A DNA stretch of 64,000 nt from assembly GCA_947573485.1 (NCBI GenBank), contig CANPGB010000017.1:1-64000 (forward strand), read 5' to 3'. Position numbers and translations under genes: made by a program. This document shows, piece by piece, positions 34,510 through 42,593 of this stretch (its first letter is position 1; every line of letters starts with the position of its first letter). The notes beneath the pieces are model-generated. The model searched no databases. It had not been told where the DNA came from and was given only the letters and a program-made list of their open reading frames with translations. The DNA is from an uncultured Porphyromonadaceae bacterium. GTDB taxonomy: Bacteria > Bacteroidota > Bacteroidia > Bacteroidales > Muribaculaceae.

Positions 34510-35681
34510 AAATACTGGAGATAAACACCGTGGCCTTCGGCAGCTCCACAGGGGCGTATATGCGCTCTGTGGCCGATGCCTGCATGCGCCGGGGCTGCGA
34601 GGTGGCAATCGCCAAAGGGCGCCGCGCCGATGCACCCGGTGTGCGCAACATAGCCACGGGCACGCGCCTCACGCCTCTGTTGCACGGCGCCGCCACCCGC
34701 CTTTTCGATATGCACGGCCTTGTGGGCGCCCGCGCCACACGTGGCTTTATAAAGGCTGCGGAGGCTTTCGGCCCCGACGTGATACACCTGCACAACATCC
34801 ACGGCTACTATCTCCACTACCCCACCCTCTTCGAGTGGCTCCGCAGCTACGGCGCCCCGGTGTTCTGGACGCTCCACGACGGCTGGGCGCTCACCGGCCA
34901 CTGCGCCTTCCCCGAGGGTGCCGGGGGACTCTGCCCGCGCCTTGCCCATGGCTGCGGCAAGTGCCCCCAACTCAGCCAATACCCTGCTGCGCTCATCGAC
35001 CGCAGCGCCGCCAACTACCGCCGCAAAGCCGAGGTGTTCACTTCGGTGCCCTCGCTTACGCTGCTCCCCGTGAGCCACTGGCTCGACGGGCTTGTTGCAC
35101 GCTCTCCTTTGGCTCCGCTGCGGCGCGAGGTGGTGCATATCGACATCGACATTGAGCTATACAAGCCCACAGGCACCGTGGCCGATAAGCCGCGCGTGTT
35201 AGGCGTGGCCGCCAATTGGGAAGACCGCAAGGGGCTTGATTTCTTTTCCAAACTACGTGCCACGCTGCCCGATGATGTAGAAATACGCATAGCAGGACGG
35301 CCACCGCGCCGTCGCCCCGAGGGACTGAATTTCCTCGGCGTACTCAGTCGTGAGGAGCTTATTGCCGAATACTCGCAGGCCTCGGTATTTGTTAATCCGA
35401 CCCTTGCCGAGAATCTGTGCCTGGTAAACCGCGAGGCCCTCGCCTGCGGCTGCCCCGTGGCAAGCCGCGACAGCGGAGCCGCCACTGAAGGCCTCTCAGG
35501 CCCCGCCGTGGCTGCCGCCGCGAGCGAGGCAGAGCTTATCGACGCCGTTCATAGCTTCCTGAACGGAAAAAGCCCGCGCGCCGAAGCACGCGGACTTGCC
35601 GAGAGTCTCTTTAGCGGAGAGCCAAACATGCACCGCCTACTCACTCTTTTTGGAGTGCCTTGCGGTTGCGGCTCTCTATAA
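34506..35681 (+). CDS. GT4-family glycosyltransferase with Cys-rich insert
   Basis: 391 residues from the ATG at 34506, which overlaps the preceding stop. The N-terminus KILEINTVAFGSSTGAYMRSVADACMRRG and VIHLHNIHGYYLHYPTLFEWL are typical of WcaL/colanic-acid-type transferases. The insert HCAFPEGAGGLCPRLAHGCGKCPQL has four cysteines spaced as in related transferases, suited to zinc or iron. The donor-binding E-x7-E site is FVNPTLAENLCLVNREALACGCPV. It would add a sugar to a surface polysaccharide. The last 41 bases overlap the 3' end of the convergent portal gene. Confidence 0.8.
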   Translation: MKILEINTVAFGSSTGAYMRSVADACMRRGCEVAIAKGRRADAPGVRNIATGTRLTPLLHGAATRLFDMHGLVGARATRGFIKAAEAFGPDVIHLHNIHGYYLHYPTLFEWLRSYGAPVFWTLHDGWALTGHCAFPEGAGGLCPRLAHGCGKCPQLSQYPAALIDRSAANYRRKAEVFTSVPSLTLLPVSHWLDGLVARSPLAPLRREVVHIDIDIELYKPTGTVADKPRVLGVAANWEDRKGLDFFSKLRATLPDDVEIRIAGRPPRRRPEGLNFLGVLSREELIAEYSQASVFVNPTLAENLCLVNREALACGCPVASRDSGAATEGLSGPAVAAAASEAELIDAVHSFLNGKSPRAEARGLAESLFSGEPNMHRLLTLFGVPCGCGSL

Positions 35682-36945
35682 AAGATGTAAATGAATCGAA
35701 GATGTCGGCCAAGGCTATGGTGGCGTTGCGCACCTGCGTGTCGAACATCTCCACTCCTCTTGCAGTGCCCGAAGAGCGGCCGAGCAAGGCATCGCCGACA
35801 CCCGAAATATCCTCGAAGAGTTTCATCTGCAGCTGCAGGAGCTGATAGGCGCCTGTCGAGGCCGTGTTTGTCATAACCTGCTGCGGCAGGTGCTGACCGT
35901 TGCCGGAGATTGGAATCACGCCGTCGGACTGCGCCCAGCGCGCCGTAATCTCGTCCCACGAGAAATTGTCAACCATTTGGTCGGCGGGGAAAAGGAGCAC
36001 ACCCTTGGCCGAGGTTGTCATAATCTTGTCGATCATCACAATCAGGCGGTTGATGTACCGCTGCTGGTCTATCACATCTTCGACAAAAGAGTGTACCTCG
36101 CCGTCGGTAAGGGGGTAGAACTTGACTGCGAAAGGGTGTGAGCGGTGTGCGTAGGGAGAATCGTACTCGCGGAGCACGGTACCGTCGGGAGCAATGAAGC
36201 GGCAATGCCACACAAAGTCCATATCGGCGGTGTCGCCGTCGTCGCGGCAGTCGAAAGTCCATACCTCGATAACCCTGCAACGCCCCTCGCGCCCGGGAGC
36301 GAAGAAATCATCGCTGTCGTCGGCAGCCCCGAGTTCACGGGCGAGACCGAAAGCGGCTTCGTCGGCTATGCCCGAATATATGTGGCGAAATTCGGCGGCA
36401 CGCTCGCGGCTGCCGCAGGCAAAGCGGTTTACGAGTTCGGGAAAGGTGAAGTCGTGGAGCATGCCTATGAGGTCGATGTCGAAGCCACGCGGGTCGCTGA
36501 AGGCGTTGACAAAAAACTTTCGGGGGTCAACATTATCGACCCACACACCGCAACCGCCGTGGCGCCGCTCCTCGACAATGCGCTGTATGGCGCAGCCCGA
36601 AATCAGGAATTCCTCGAGCAGACGGCTGTCGAGCTCGGCCAGGCTGTTGAGCCTCGCCAGAGGCGCGACGTCAGCCCCCGTATAAAGCCCTGCCTCCGCC
36701 GCCTGCGTGCGGTAGCGCCCGACCACGGTCTTCACGAGCTGGCGTATGAGATTGTTCGACAGAGGTTTGGAGCCGCTTTCCTCGAGCATGCGGTCTTCAC
36801 GCATATAACGCCCGTGGCTGTCGCGCACAATATCGCACCACTGGTCGCCATAAGTATAGTTCTTATAGCGTTTACGGCGTGAGCGCAGCCGCGCGGCGCC
36901 GTTCCAGGCCTTATAGGCGGCCTCAAGTACAGATTTCGCTTTCAT
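35641..36945 (-). CDS. Phage-type portal protein, short form
   Basis: 434 residues, no signal peptide. The layout follows P22/Bacteroides-phage portals: an N-terminal QWCDIVRDSHGRYMREDR, NNLIRQLVKTVVGRYRTQAAEAGLY, a wing domain with WVDNVDPRKFFVNAFSDPRGFDIDLIGM, VIEVWTFD, then FVEDVIDQQRYINRLIVMIDKIMTTSAKGVLLFP and GVGDALLGRSSGTARGVEMFDTQVRNATIALADIFDSF. Portals form the 12-subunit DNA gate at one capsid vertex. At 434 residues it lacks the long C-terminal barrel of P22. It overlaps the upstream gene by 4 bases and is the last gene of a capsid cassette with no terminase nearby. Confidence 0.72.
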   Translation of the reverse strand: MKAKSVLEAAYKAWNGAARLRSRRKRYKNYTYGDQWCDIVRDSHGRYMREDRMLEESGSKPLSNNLIRQLVKTVVGRYRTQAAEAGLYTGADVAPLARLNSLAELDSRLLEEFLISGCAIQRIVEERRHGGCGVWVDNVDPRKFFVNAFSDPRGFDIDLIGMLHDFTFPELVNRFACGSRERAAEFRHIYSGIADEAAFGLARELGAADDSDDFFAPGREGRCRVIEVWTFDCRDDGDTADMDFVWHCRFIAPDGTVLREYDSPYAHRSHPFAVKFYPLTDGEVHSFVEDVIDQQRYINRLIVMIDKIMTTSAKGVLLFPADQMVDNFSWDEITARWAQSDGVIPISGNGQHLPQQVMTNTASTGAYQLLQLQMKLFEDISGVGDALLGRSSGTARGVEMFDTQVRNATIALADIFDSFTSFIESRNRKALQKE

Positions 36946-37508
36946 AATTCAGAGAGATTTACAGGAAGTGCGCGCTCGTCGAGCGTATAATAATCTTCGC
37001 CGGGGTCTATGGCCGCCGTCACTGTCACCGCCTGCGGAGCAGCCCCTGCGGGCCATGCCATTACCTGTGGTGCCGCGCCCGAGGTATTACCGGGGAGGGC
37101 TATCGCCACCGGACGCTCCACCGTTGCTGCGGTAAAAGGGTTGAGCTGACACGAGAGCACACGGTCATATTCAGAGGCAGGAAGCACTTCGACGGCCTTG
37201 CACCAGCCGCGCAGCTTTACATCGAACACCCGTCGGCACATGGCAGGCATATTGAGAAGCGCGCCTCCGGCCTCGCCCTCGCTGACGGCGCTCACCGAAA
37301 CCATGGCCGAGATATTGTCGGCGGCAACCAGTTCGCGCGGCCCGGTGTCGAGCAGGTCGAGATACCACTTGCGCAGCCGCAGCTCAAGCATGGCATCGGC
37401 GTCGATGCCCTCGGTGAGCTCTATCGAGCAGTCGGCGCGCAGGGGCTCAAGGCCGCCGGCAGTGCGGCAGCGCTTGAGCATCTGAGCTTTGGAGAGTGTT
37501 ATTTTCAT
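36942..37508 (-). CDS. Unknown small protein of the capsid cassette
   Basis: 188 residues, no signal peptide. The N-terminal ~60 residues are helical (LSKAQMLKRCRTAGG, DADAMLELRLRKWYLDLLDTGP); the rest has beta character with DYYTLDERALPVNLSEL at the end. It overlaps both the capsid gene (4 bases) and the portal gene (4 bases), so its product is made together with them. Position between capsid and portal suggests a head-tail connector or adaptor, but no motif was recognised and this remains inference. Confidence 0.6.
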   Translation of the reverse strand: MKITLSKAQMLKRCRTAGGLEPLRADCSIELTEGIDADAMLELRLRKWYLDLLDTGPRELVAADNISAMVSVSAVSEGEAGGALLNMPAMCRRVFDVKLRGWCKAVEVLPASEYDRVLSCQLNPFTAATVERPVAIALPGNTSGAAPQVMAWPAGAAPQAVTVTAAIDPGEDYYTLDERALPVNLSEL

Positions 37509-38800
37509 CTGTTGGCAGTGTTACCTATCACGCGCATGTGAGCCTTGGGATAGCGTAGCACGAGGCACGAGGCTTCGGTGAGCACCACAGCGTCGGTGTT
37601 GCGCTGGCCCGAGGCGCGGAGGTCGAGTTTCTCGGCCTGGAAGGGCACATGCACGTATTTGGTCATGTAATTGGGGTCGAGGATGAAGCCGTCGGCAGAG
37701 TGGCCGCACTGGTCAAAGACCTCGGAGTGCAGCAGGTAGAGCGTGCCGAAGTTCGACACCACTTCCTTGAACTCTATGCCCCACTTCACGCGGGTCTCGG
37801 CAGAGGCCACCACCTTGGTATACTGGAGCTTGGTGAGCGCCTCCATGAGCTTTGTGCCTGCAATGAGAATCTTGCGTTTTGAGCCGTTGTTGCCGGTAAA
37901 GGCTTGGCTGCAGAGGGTCACGAGGTCGTTCTCGGTGAGATTGTCGAGGTCGAGCTCAGCCGAGCGGGGAGCCTGCCCCCATATGCCGCCGGTGAAATAT
38001 ACGTTCTCGTTCTTCACGGGGTCGTAGAGACGGGTGCGCTTGCCGAAGATAAAGTTTTTCTCCATACCCAGGCGCATGTCGATTATTGCGGCCTCTTCCT
38101 GGTCGGAGAAAGTCCAGTCGGCTTCCTTGCCGGCGATTTTGGCGAGCGTGCTCTGCTCTACCTGCATCTTGAAAATCTGGCAGTTATTCGAGGCCTTGCG
38201 GGGCAGAGCCGAGAATTGAGCCGTCTGCACGTCGAGCTCCGTTGCCGCGCGGCCCATGCGCACCAGGCGCGTACCCTTATCCATTTTGGGGAGGGTGATT
38301 ACGGTGCCCGTCATGCCCTCGGAAGGAATACCGTTGAGGGGCACCACCTCGATACCGCCGTCGGCAGGACGCGAGAGTACGTAAAGCACGAGAGGGGCGG
38401 CGACTTCGCCCGCGGCGGCATGGCCGTTGACATCAGGCACGAGAACGGTCTCCGAGGGGTCGAAGATATTGTCGGCCTCGGTGCGGATAACGTAGCTGGT
38501 CACGCCTTCGCCGCGGTCAACGCCTCCCGAGCCGTTAAAGTCGGCCGAGAGGGCGGTCTCGGTGAGCTTGGTATCCACAGAGTAGTACTCTACGGTCATG
38601 GCGTCGGCGCGGCGGCTCATGGCGCAGCGGCTGAGCTGGTCGATAGGGGTCGACATGGGGCGCACCTTGACGATGCGGCTGTCGATAGAGTTGCGGAGCA
38701 GTCCGGGGCTGCCGGCGGCGATATTTTCGGTGGTGGCGGGTGCGCCGCTGATGTGGGTGCCTCCGGCGGTGCCGGGAACGAGATTCTGTTTGTCGCTCAT
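37505..38800 (-). CDS. Phage-type major capsid protein
   Basis: 431 residues, no signal peptide. The N-terminus NIAAGSPGLLRNSIDSRIVKVRPMSTPIDQLSR and the core QIFKMQVEQSTLAKIAGKEADWTFSDQEEAAIIDMRLGMEKNFIFGKRTRLYD, YFTGGIWGQAP, KILIAGTKLMEALTKL and FGTLYLLHSEVFDQCGHSADGFILDPNYMTKYVHVPF match HK97-fold coat proteins of the SU10/DUF5309 kind seen in Bacteroides prophages. It would assemble into a shell. In this locus it follows a scaffold-like gene and precedes an unknown gene and a portal, in the reverse of the usual phage order. No protease domain was seen. Confidence 0.68.
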   Translation of the reverse strand: MSDKQNLVPGTAGGTHISGAPATTENIAAGSPGLLRNSIDSRIVKVRPMSTPIDQLSRCAMSRRADAMTVEYYSVDTKLTETALSADFNGSGGVDRGEGVTSYVIRTEADNIFDPSETVLVPDVNGHAAAGEVAAPLVLYVLSRPADGGIEVVPLNGIPSEGMTGTVITLPKMDKGTRLVRMGRAATELDVQTAQFSALPRKASNNCQIFKMQVEQSTLAKIAGKEADWTFSDQEEAAIIDMRLGMEKNFIFGKRTRLYDPVKNENVYFTGGIWGQAPRSAELDLDNLTENDLVTLCSQAFTGNNGSKRKILIAGTKLMEALTKLQYTKVVASAETRVKWGIEFKEVVSNFGTLYLLHSEVFDQCGHSADGFILDPNYMTKYVHVPFQAEKLDLRASGQRNTDAVVLTEASCLVLRYPKAHMRVIGNTANR

Positions 38801-38844
38801 GATATTGGAGTTATAAGTGAAAAGTGAAGAATTAAAACTGAAAT

Positions 38845-39201
38845 TTAGAAATTGAAATCATCGTCTTGCCAGAAGTCAGGGCGAAGATTGGTGAGGAACG
38901 AGGGGCAGCTGTCGGCGGGAGCCTCGGGAGCCGGAGTCGCAGGCGACTGGAACATGGCCACTGGAGGCGCTGTCGGTTCGGGCGAGGCAGGCTCGGGAGC
39001 AGGCGTTTCAGGGGCAGGCTCGGCAGGAGGCTCGGCGGCGGGCAGAAGGGTGCTTATAAGCTCGGCAGGGTTGCCGCCGCGGGCTATCTCGGCAAGCACG
39101 TGGGCACACTCGGGGTTGGCGCTAATGGCGCGGAGGAGCTCGAGGTCGGCGCTGCCGTCGGTCTCAGGGGTGCATTCCGGGGGTGTTGTTTCTTTTTCCA
39201 T
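38845..39201 (-). CDS. Acidic Pro/Ala-rich scaffold-like protein
   Basis: 118 residues with low-complexity Pro, Ala and Glu (PAAEPPAEPAPETPAPEPASP), one short helix before it (DLELLRAISANPECAHVLAEIARGG), and a compact conserved-looking tail SCPSFLTNLRPDFWQDDDFNF. Small acidic proteins just upstream of a capsid gene are often scaffolds. It is the first gene of the cassette, 22 bases after a predicted start point and 44 bases before the capsid gene. A cargo or capsid-targeting role for the aromatic tail is also possible. Confidence 0.55.
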   Translation of the reverse strand: MEKETTPPECTPETDGSADLELLRAISANPECAHVLAEIARGGNPAELISTLLPAAEPPAEPAPETPAPEPASPEPTAPPVAMFQSPATPAPEAPADSCPSFLTNLRPDFWQDDDFNF

Positions 39202-39229
39202 AACGGGTGATTTGGTTTCGATTACGATG

Positions 39230-39237
39230 CAAAGTTA
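39230..39237 (-). promoter_or_regulatory. -7 box of the capsid/portal cassette
   Basis: On the minus strand TAACTTTG, a full match to the host Bacteroidetes -7 consensus and 29 bases before the ATG at 39201. No clear -33 box was found at the expected distance (GC-rich there). Confidence 0.55.
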
Positions 39238-39266
39238 CCGGCGCAGCGGCGGCATGCGCTGTCGCT

Positions 39267-39285
39267 TTTCCCGACGGGCGGGAAA
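39267..39285. other. Perfect 7-bp hairpin in the divergent spacer upstream of the capsid cassette
   Basis: TTTCCCG (39267-39273) pairs with CGGGAAA (39279-39285) around ACGGG. It lies about 30 bases upstream of the cassette's -7 box and about 58 before the channel gene start. Possible operator. A 12-base palindrome GCGCCCGGGCGC follows at 39303-39314. Confidence 0.4.
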
Positions 39286-39342
39286 CACGCTTCTGAACCA
39301 AAGCGCCCGGGCGCGCGTTATCTATTTAAATACTATCGCATT

Positions 39343-40050
39343 ATGCCCCCGTTTGCCCTACGAAATAAAAAGCGGGTTCTCGGCATCCTCCGCGGAGCTG
39401 TGCTCGCCGTGTCGGTCGGAATTATCGTAATGATTTCGATTGACGCCTTTCACCCGCACTTCAACTTCCTCAACCCGAGCTTCTACATGGCCTCACAGCC
39501 CTATGTGTGCGCTATCTACCTCCTTGATTTCTTCACTGAACTCTATTACTCCCCCGCCCGAGGCCGCTACTTCGGGCACCATTTCTTCTTTTTCATCATC
39601 TCCATACCCTTCACGTGGGTTCTTTCACGCTTCTCAATCCACCCCACGGGAATATGGGGCTATGTGCTCCACTTCGTGCCCACGCTGCGCGCCGTCTTCG
39701 CCCTGGCCATAGTCATGGGCTTCGTATCGAAAAACCGCCTTATAGGGCTCTTCGCCTCCTATCTCACAATATTGTTTTTAGCCGTATATTTCTCATCGGT
39801 AATATTTTATCTCCATGAGGGGGGCACGAACCCGGGTGTCACCGACTATTGGTCGGCCTTGTGGTGGTGCATGCTGCAGGCCACTACCTTAGGCGCCTCG
39901 TTCTACGCCGTGACAACCGTCGGCAAGGCCATTGCCATGATAGTATCGGTAATGGGCGTTATGATGTTCCCCCTCTTCACGGTATACCTCACCCAGCTCG
40001 TGCAGAAATATATGCGCCCGCACAAAAGCGCATCGGCAAAAAATTCGTAA
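39343..40050 (+). CDS. Six-span ion channel-like membrane protein without the TVGYG filter
   Basis: 235 residues with about six hydrophobic segments (residues ~12-33, 50-70, 85-105, 115-140, 145-165, 195-220). The pore region is YWSALWWCMLQATTLGASFYAVTTVGKAIAMIVSVMG: the helix-loop-helix layout is that of Ion_trans_2 channels, but the filter reads TTLGASF in place of TVGYGD. It is thus probably a cation channel that is not strictly K+-selective, or has another role. The start at 39343 is the first ATG in frame. The DUF1573 gene follows in 9 bases. Confidence 0.65.
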   Translation: MPPFALRNKKRVLGILRGAVLAVSVGIIVMISIDAFHPHFNFLNPSFYMASQPYVCAIYLLDFFTELYYSPARGRYFGHHFFFFIISIPFTWVLSRFSIHPTGIWGYVLHFVPTLRAVFALAIVMGFVSKNRLIGLFASYLTILFLAVYFSSVIFYLHEGGTNPGVTDYWSALWWCMLQATTLGASFYAVTTVGKAIAMIVSVMGVMMFPLFTVYLTQLVQKYMRPHKSASAKNS

Positions 40051-40059
40051 TTTTGACGC

Positions 40060-41121
40060 ATGAAACTCCACACCGCACTTTTCACCGCCCTTCTTGCCAT
40101 AGCACCTGCCGCACAGGCCCAAAACGTGCAATGGCTTGAAACAAAACATAACTTCGGCGCCTTCGACGAGAGCATGGGCCCCGTGAGCACCGATTTCCGC
40201 TTTATAAACACCGGCAGCGAACCCGTTGCCATTGTTGCGGCGCGTGCCTCCTGCGGCTGCACCTCGCGCGAGTTCTCCCGTGAGCCCATAGCACCGGGCG
40301 ACACCGCTTTCATAACCGTTACCTACGACCCTGCAGGGCGCCCGGGACGCTTCTCTAAATATGTGGCAGTAGACCTCTCCGACGGCTCGCCGCGCACAAA
40401 ACTGTATGTCGACGGCACCGTTGTAGGCTCTCCCACCTCTGTGGCGCTCCGTTTCCCCGCCGAGTGCGGCAGCACCCTGCAGCTTGCCAAGGGCGCGGTA
40501 CTCGTCGGCGAGGTTGCCAAGGGCAAGACCCGTACCACTTTTCTCGAAGCCTACAACCGCTCTACCGAGCCTGTGACTCCAAAGGTTACGGGGCTGCCGA
40601 AATACTACGATGTGCAGGTATCGCCTGCCGAAGTTCCTGCGGGCGAGCAGTTTACCATAATAGTGTATATGCGCTCGGCCGATTGCCCGCTCTACGGTCT
40701 CGTGAGTGACTCGCTCACAATAAGCGCCGCTCCCGGCGAGGAGTGTACGATTCCTGTAACGGCCATGGTGCGCCAGGATTTCGCGCGGCTTACCCCGGGG
40801 CAGCGAGCAAAGGCGCCGCACGCCACTGTCGCCGACAAGAGCGTTGACTTCGGACGCGTGGCCGAAGGCGTAAGCTCGGCAACGACCACCATTACCAACA
40901 CCGGCAAGAGCACGCTGAAAATTCACCGCATATACACCGGCGACCCCGGCGTGAGCGTCAGCGTTGACCGTGAAAGCCTCAAGCCCGGCAAGAAAGCCAC
41001 CGTAACGGTGACGGTCGACCGCACGGCTCTGACCGGCGCGCTGCTCAACGCCCGCATATCGCTGATTACCGACGACCCCGATAACCCCGTGCAGACTATC
41101 CGCGCCGTGGGCGAGCTATAG
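40060..41121 (+). CDS. DUF1573 domain protein, exported
   Basis: 353 residues. Signal peptide LFTALLAIAPAAQAQ. Residues ~20-120 are a DUF1573 domain (VQWLETKHNFGAFDES..TDFRFINTGSEPVAIVAARASCGCTSREFSREPIAPGDTAFITVTYDP), with the CGC pair typical of the family. A second Ig-like domain at ~255-350 (KSVDFGRVAEGVSSATTTITNTGKSTLKIHRIYTGDPGVSVS) repeats the pattern. The role of this family is unknown. Its last 6 bases overlap the end of the convergent TolC-like gene. Confidence 0.85.
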   Translation: MKLHTALFTALLAIAPAAQAQNVQWLETKHNFGAFDESMGPVSTDFRFINTGSEPVAIVAARASCGCTSREFSREPIAPGDTAFITVTYDPAGRPGRFSKYVAVDLSDGSPRTKLYVDGTVVGSPTSVALRFPAECGSTLQLAKGAVLVGEVAKGKTRTTFLEAYNRSTEPVTPKVTGLPKYYDVQVSPAEVPAGEQFTIIVYMRSADCPLYGLVSDSLTISAAPGEECTIPVTAMVRQDFARLTPGQRAKAPHATVADKSVDFGRVAEGVSSATTTITNTGKSTLKIHRIYTGDPGVSVSVDRESLKPGKKATVTVTVDRTALTGALLNARISLITDDPDNPVQTIRAVGEL

Positions 41122-42591
41122 CACGGCCTCGATATCGGCATCAATGGGGCAGCGTCCGGCGAAGTCGAAGAGCGTGATGCTGCGCAACTGGTAGTAATAG
41201 AGCCAGTAGTCGTAGAGGCGCTCGAAATAAGTGCGGCGGGCATTGTCTTTGCTCGTCTGCGAGTCGTTGAGGTCGAGGGTCGAGAGGCGCCCCACCATAA
41301 AGGTCTCTACATTGGTGGCATATCGCACCTCGGCTATTGTGGTGGCGCGCTCGGCAAGGCGCAGTTGCTCGCGCTGGTTGTTGAAGCGCTCCACGAGCAC
41401 GAAAAGGTTGCTGTTGAAGTCGAGAGCCTCCTTGCGCAGAGTATTGGCAACCAGCTCTCTGCGGCTCTCCGACACCTTGACTGCCGCACGCCGTTTGCCC
41501 CAGTCGAGAATAGGTATGGCAAAGCCCACCTCCACCACCTGATTGCCGCGCAGGCGCGAGTAGGCGTCGCCGAAGCGGCTGTCGGTACCCGAATATCCCA
41601 CCTGTGCAAAAATGTTTATCTCCCTCATGGCGTCTTTGGCCTTGGCCACATCGTAGTCGGCCTCGAGCTGACGGCGCTTCAAATTATCGGCGAAGGGATT
41701 GTAGCGGAGAGCATATTCGAGGGCCTCGTCGTAGTTCACGGCAATGTCTGGCAGGCGCGAGGGGTCCACGAGCTCTATGGCCTGCGAGGGGTCGAGCCCG
41801 AGAAACGATGCTAACTGAAAGGCATGGCTTTTGAGGGTACTCTCGCCCGACGATGCCGCCGCCCGCGCCGTGAGCACATTCATCTCAATCTGCAGCAGGT
41901 CGTTACGGCTTATCTGACCCATTTTATGTTTTGCCTCGGCCACGGTGTAGAGCTTCTCGGCATTGGCGAGATTCTGCAAGGCATTGTCATGATCTTCGCG
42001 GGCTATGAGGCAATTGAAGAAATAGGTAATAGCCTGCATGGCAACCTCTTCGGTGTCGGTTATAAATTGCGCGCGGGCTTCGGCGTAGCGGACGGGCTCG
42101 ATGCGCCGTTTCCATTTTATATCGTTGGCCGCGAAGAGGGGCTGGTTGAGGGTGAGGGCAATAGGCACGCTCATAATCTGATTGCCACGGGGCTCGGAGA
42201 GCTGCCGCATGAAGTCGAGCGACGTTGAGAGCGACACCGTGCCACCCGTTGGCCATATGCGCTGAGTCACAGCCAACTCCGCCGAGAAAGCGAGGTTGTC
42301 GTTGGGCACGAAAGAGAAAGAGCCGTCGGCGTTCTGGTAGCTCGAATAGCGCTTGGCATAGGAGGGCGCCGTTGCCTTGAGCGATACCTCGGGCAGGAGC
42401 TCGGCGCGGTAAGTGCGGTACTGCCAGTAGGCAGAGCGCAACTCGTCGAGGGTCTGCGCCGCCGCCACCGAGCGCACCCTCGCCATGGCCACGGCGCGGT
42501 CGAGGGTGAGCCTCATGGTGTCGGGGGCTGCCTGTGCCGCCGCGGCAAATGTGAGCGCGGCGGCTGCAAGGACAAGCATTATTTTCTTCAT
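41116..42591 (-). CDS. TolC-family outer membrane efflux protein
   Basis: 491 residues from the ATG at 42591. Signal peptide MKKIMLVLAAAALTFAAAAQA. Long alpha-helical stretches make two similar halves (RYAEARAQFITDTEEVAMQAITYFF... and KRRAAVKVSESRRELVANTLRKEALDF...), with LTLNQPLFAANDIKW and FAIPILDWGKRRAA as the beta segments of the outer membrane efflux (OEP) family. Forms a trimeric channel across the outer membrane. It is the last gene of the ABC efflux operon and starts 2 bases after the ATPase gene. Confidence 0.9.
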   Translation of the reverse strand: MKKIMLVLAAAALTFAAAAQAAPDTMRLTLDRAVAMARVRSVAAAQTLDELRSAYWQYRTYRAELLPEVSLKATAPSYAKRYSSYQNADGSFSFVPNDNLAFSAELAVTQRIWPTGGTVSLSTSLDFMRQLSEPRGNQIMSVPIALTLNQPLFAANDIKWKRRIEPVRYAEARAQFITDTEEVAMQAITYFFNCLIAREDHDNALQNLANAEKLYTVAEAKHKMGQISRNDLLQIEMNVLTARAAASSGESTLKSHAFQLASFLGLDPSQAIELVDPSRLPDIAVNYDEALEYALRYNPFADNLKRRQLEADYDVAKAKDAMREINIFAQVGYSGTDSRFGDAYSRLRGNQVVEVGFAIPILDWGKRRAAVKVSESRRELVANTLRKEALDFNSNLFVLVERFNNQREQLRLAERATTIAEVRYATNVETFMVGRLSTLDLNDSQTSKDNARRTYFERLYDYWLYYYQLRSITLFDFAGRCPIDADIEAVL

Positions 42592-42593
42592 AC

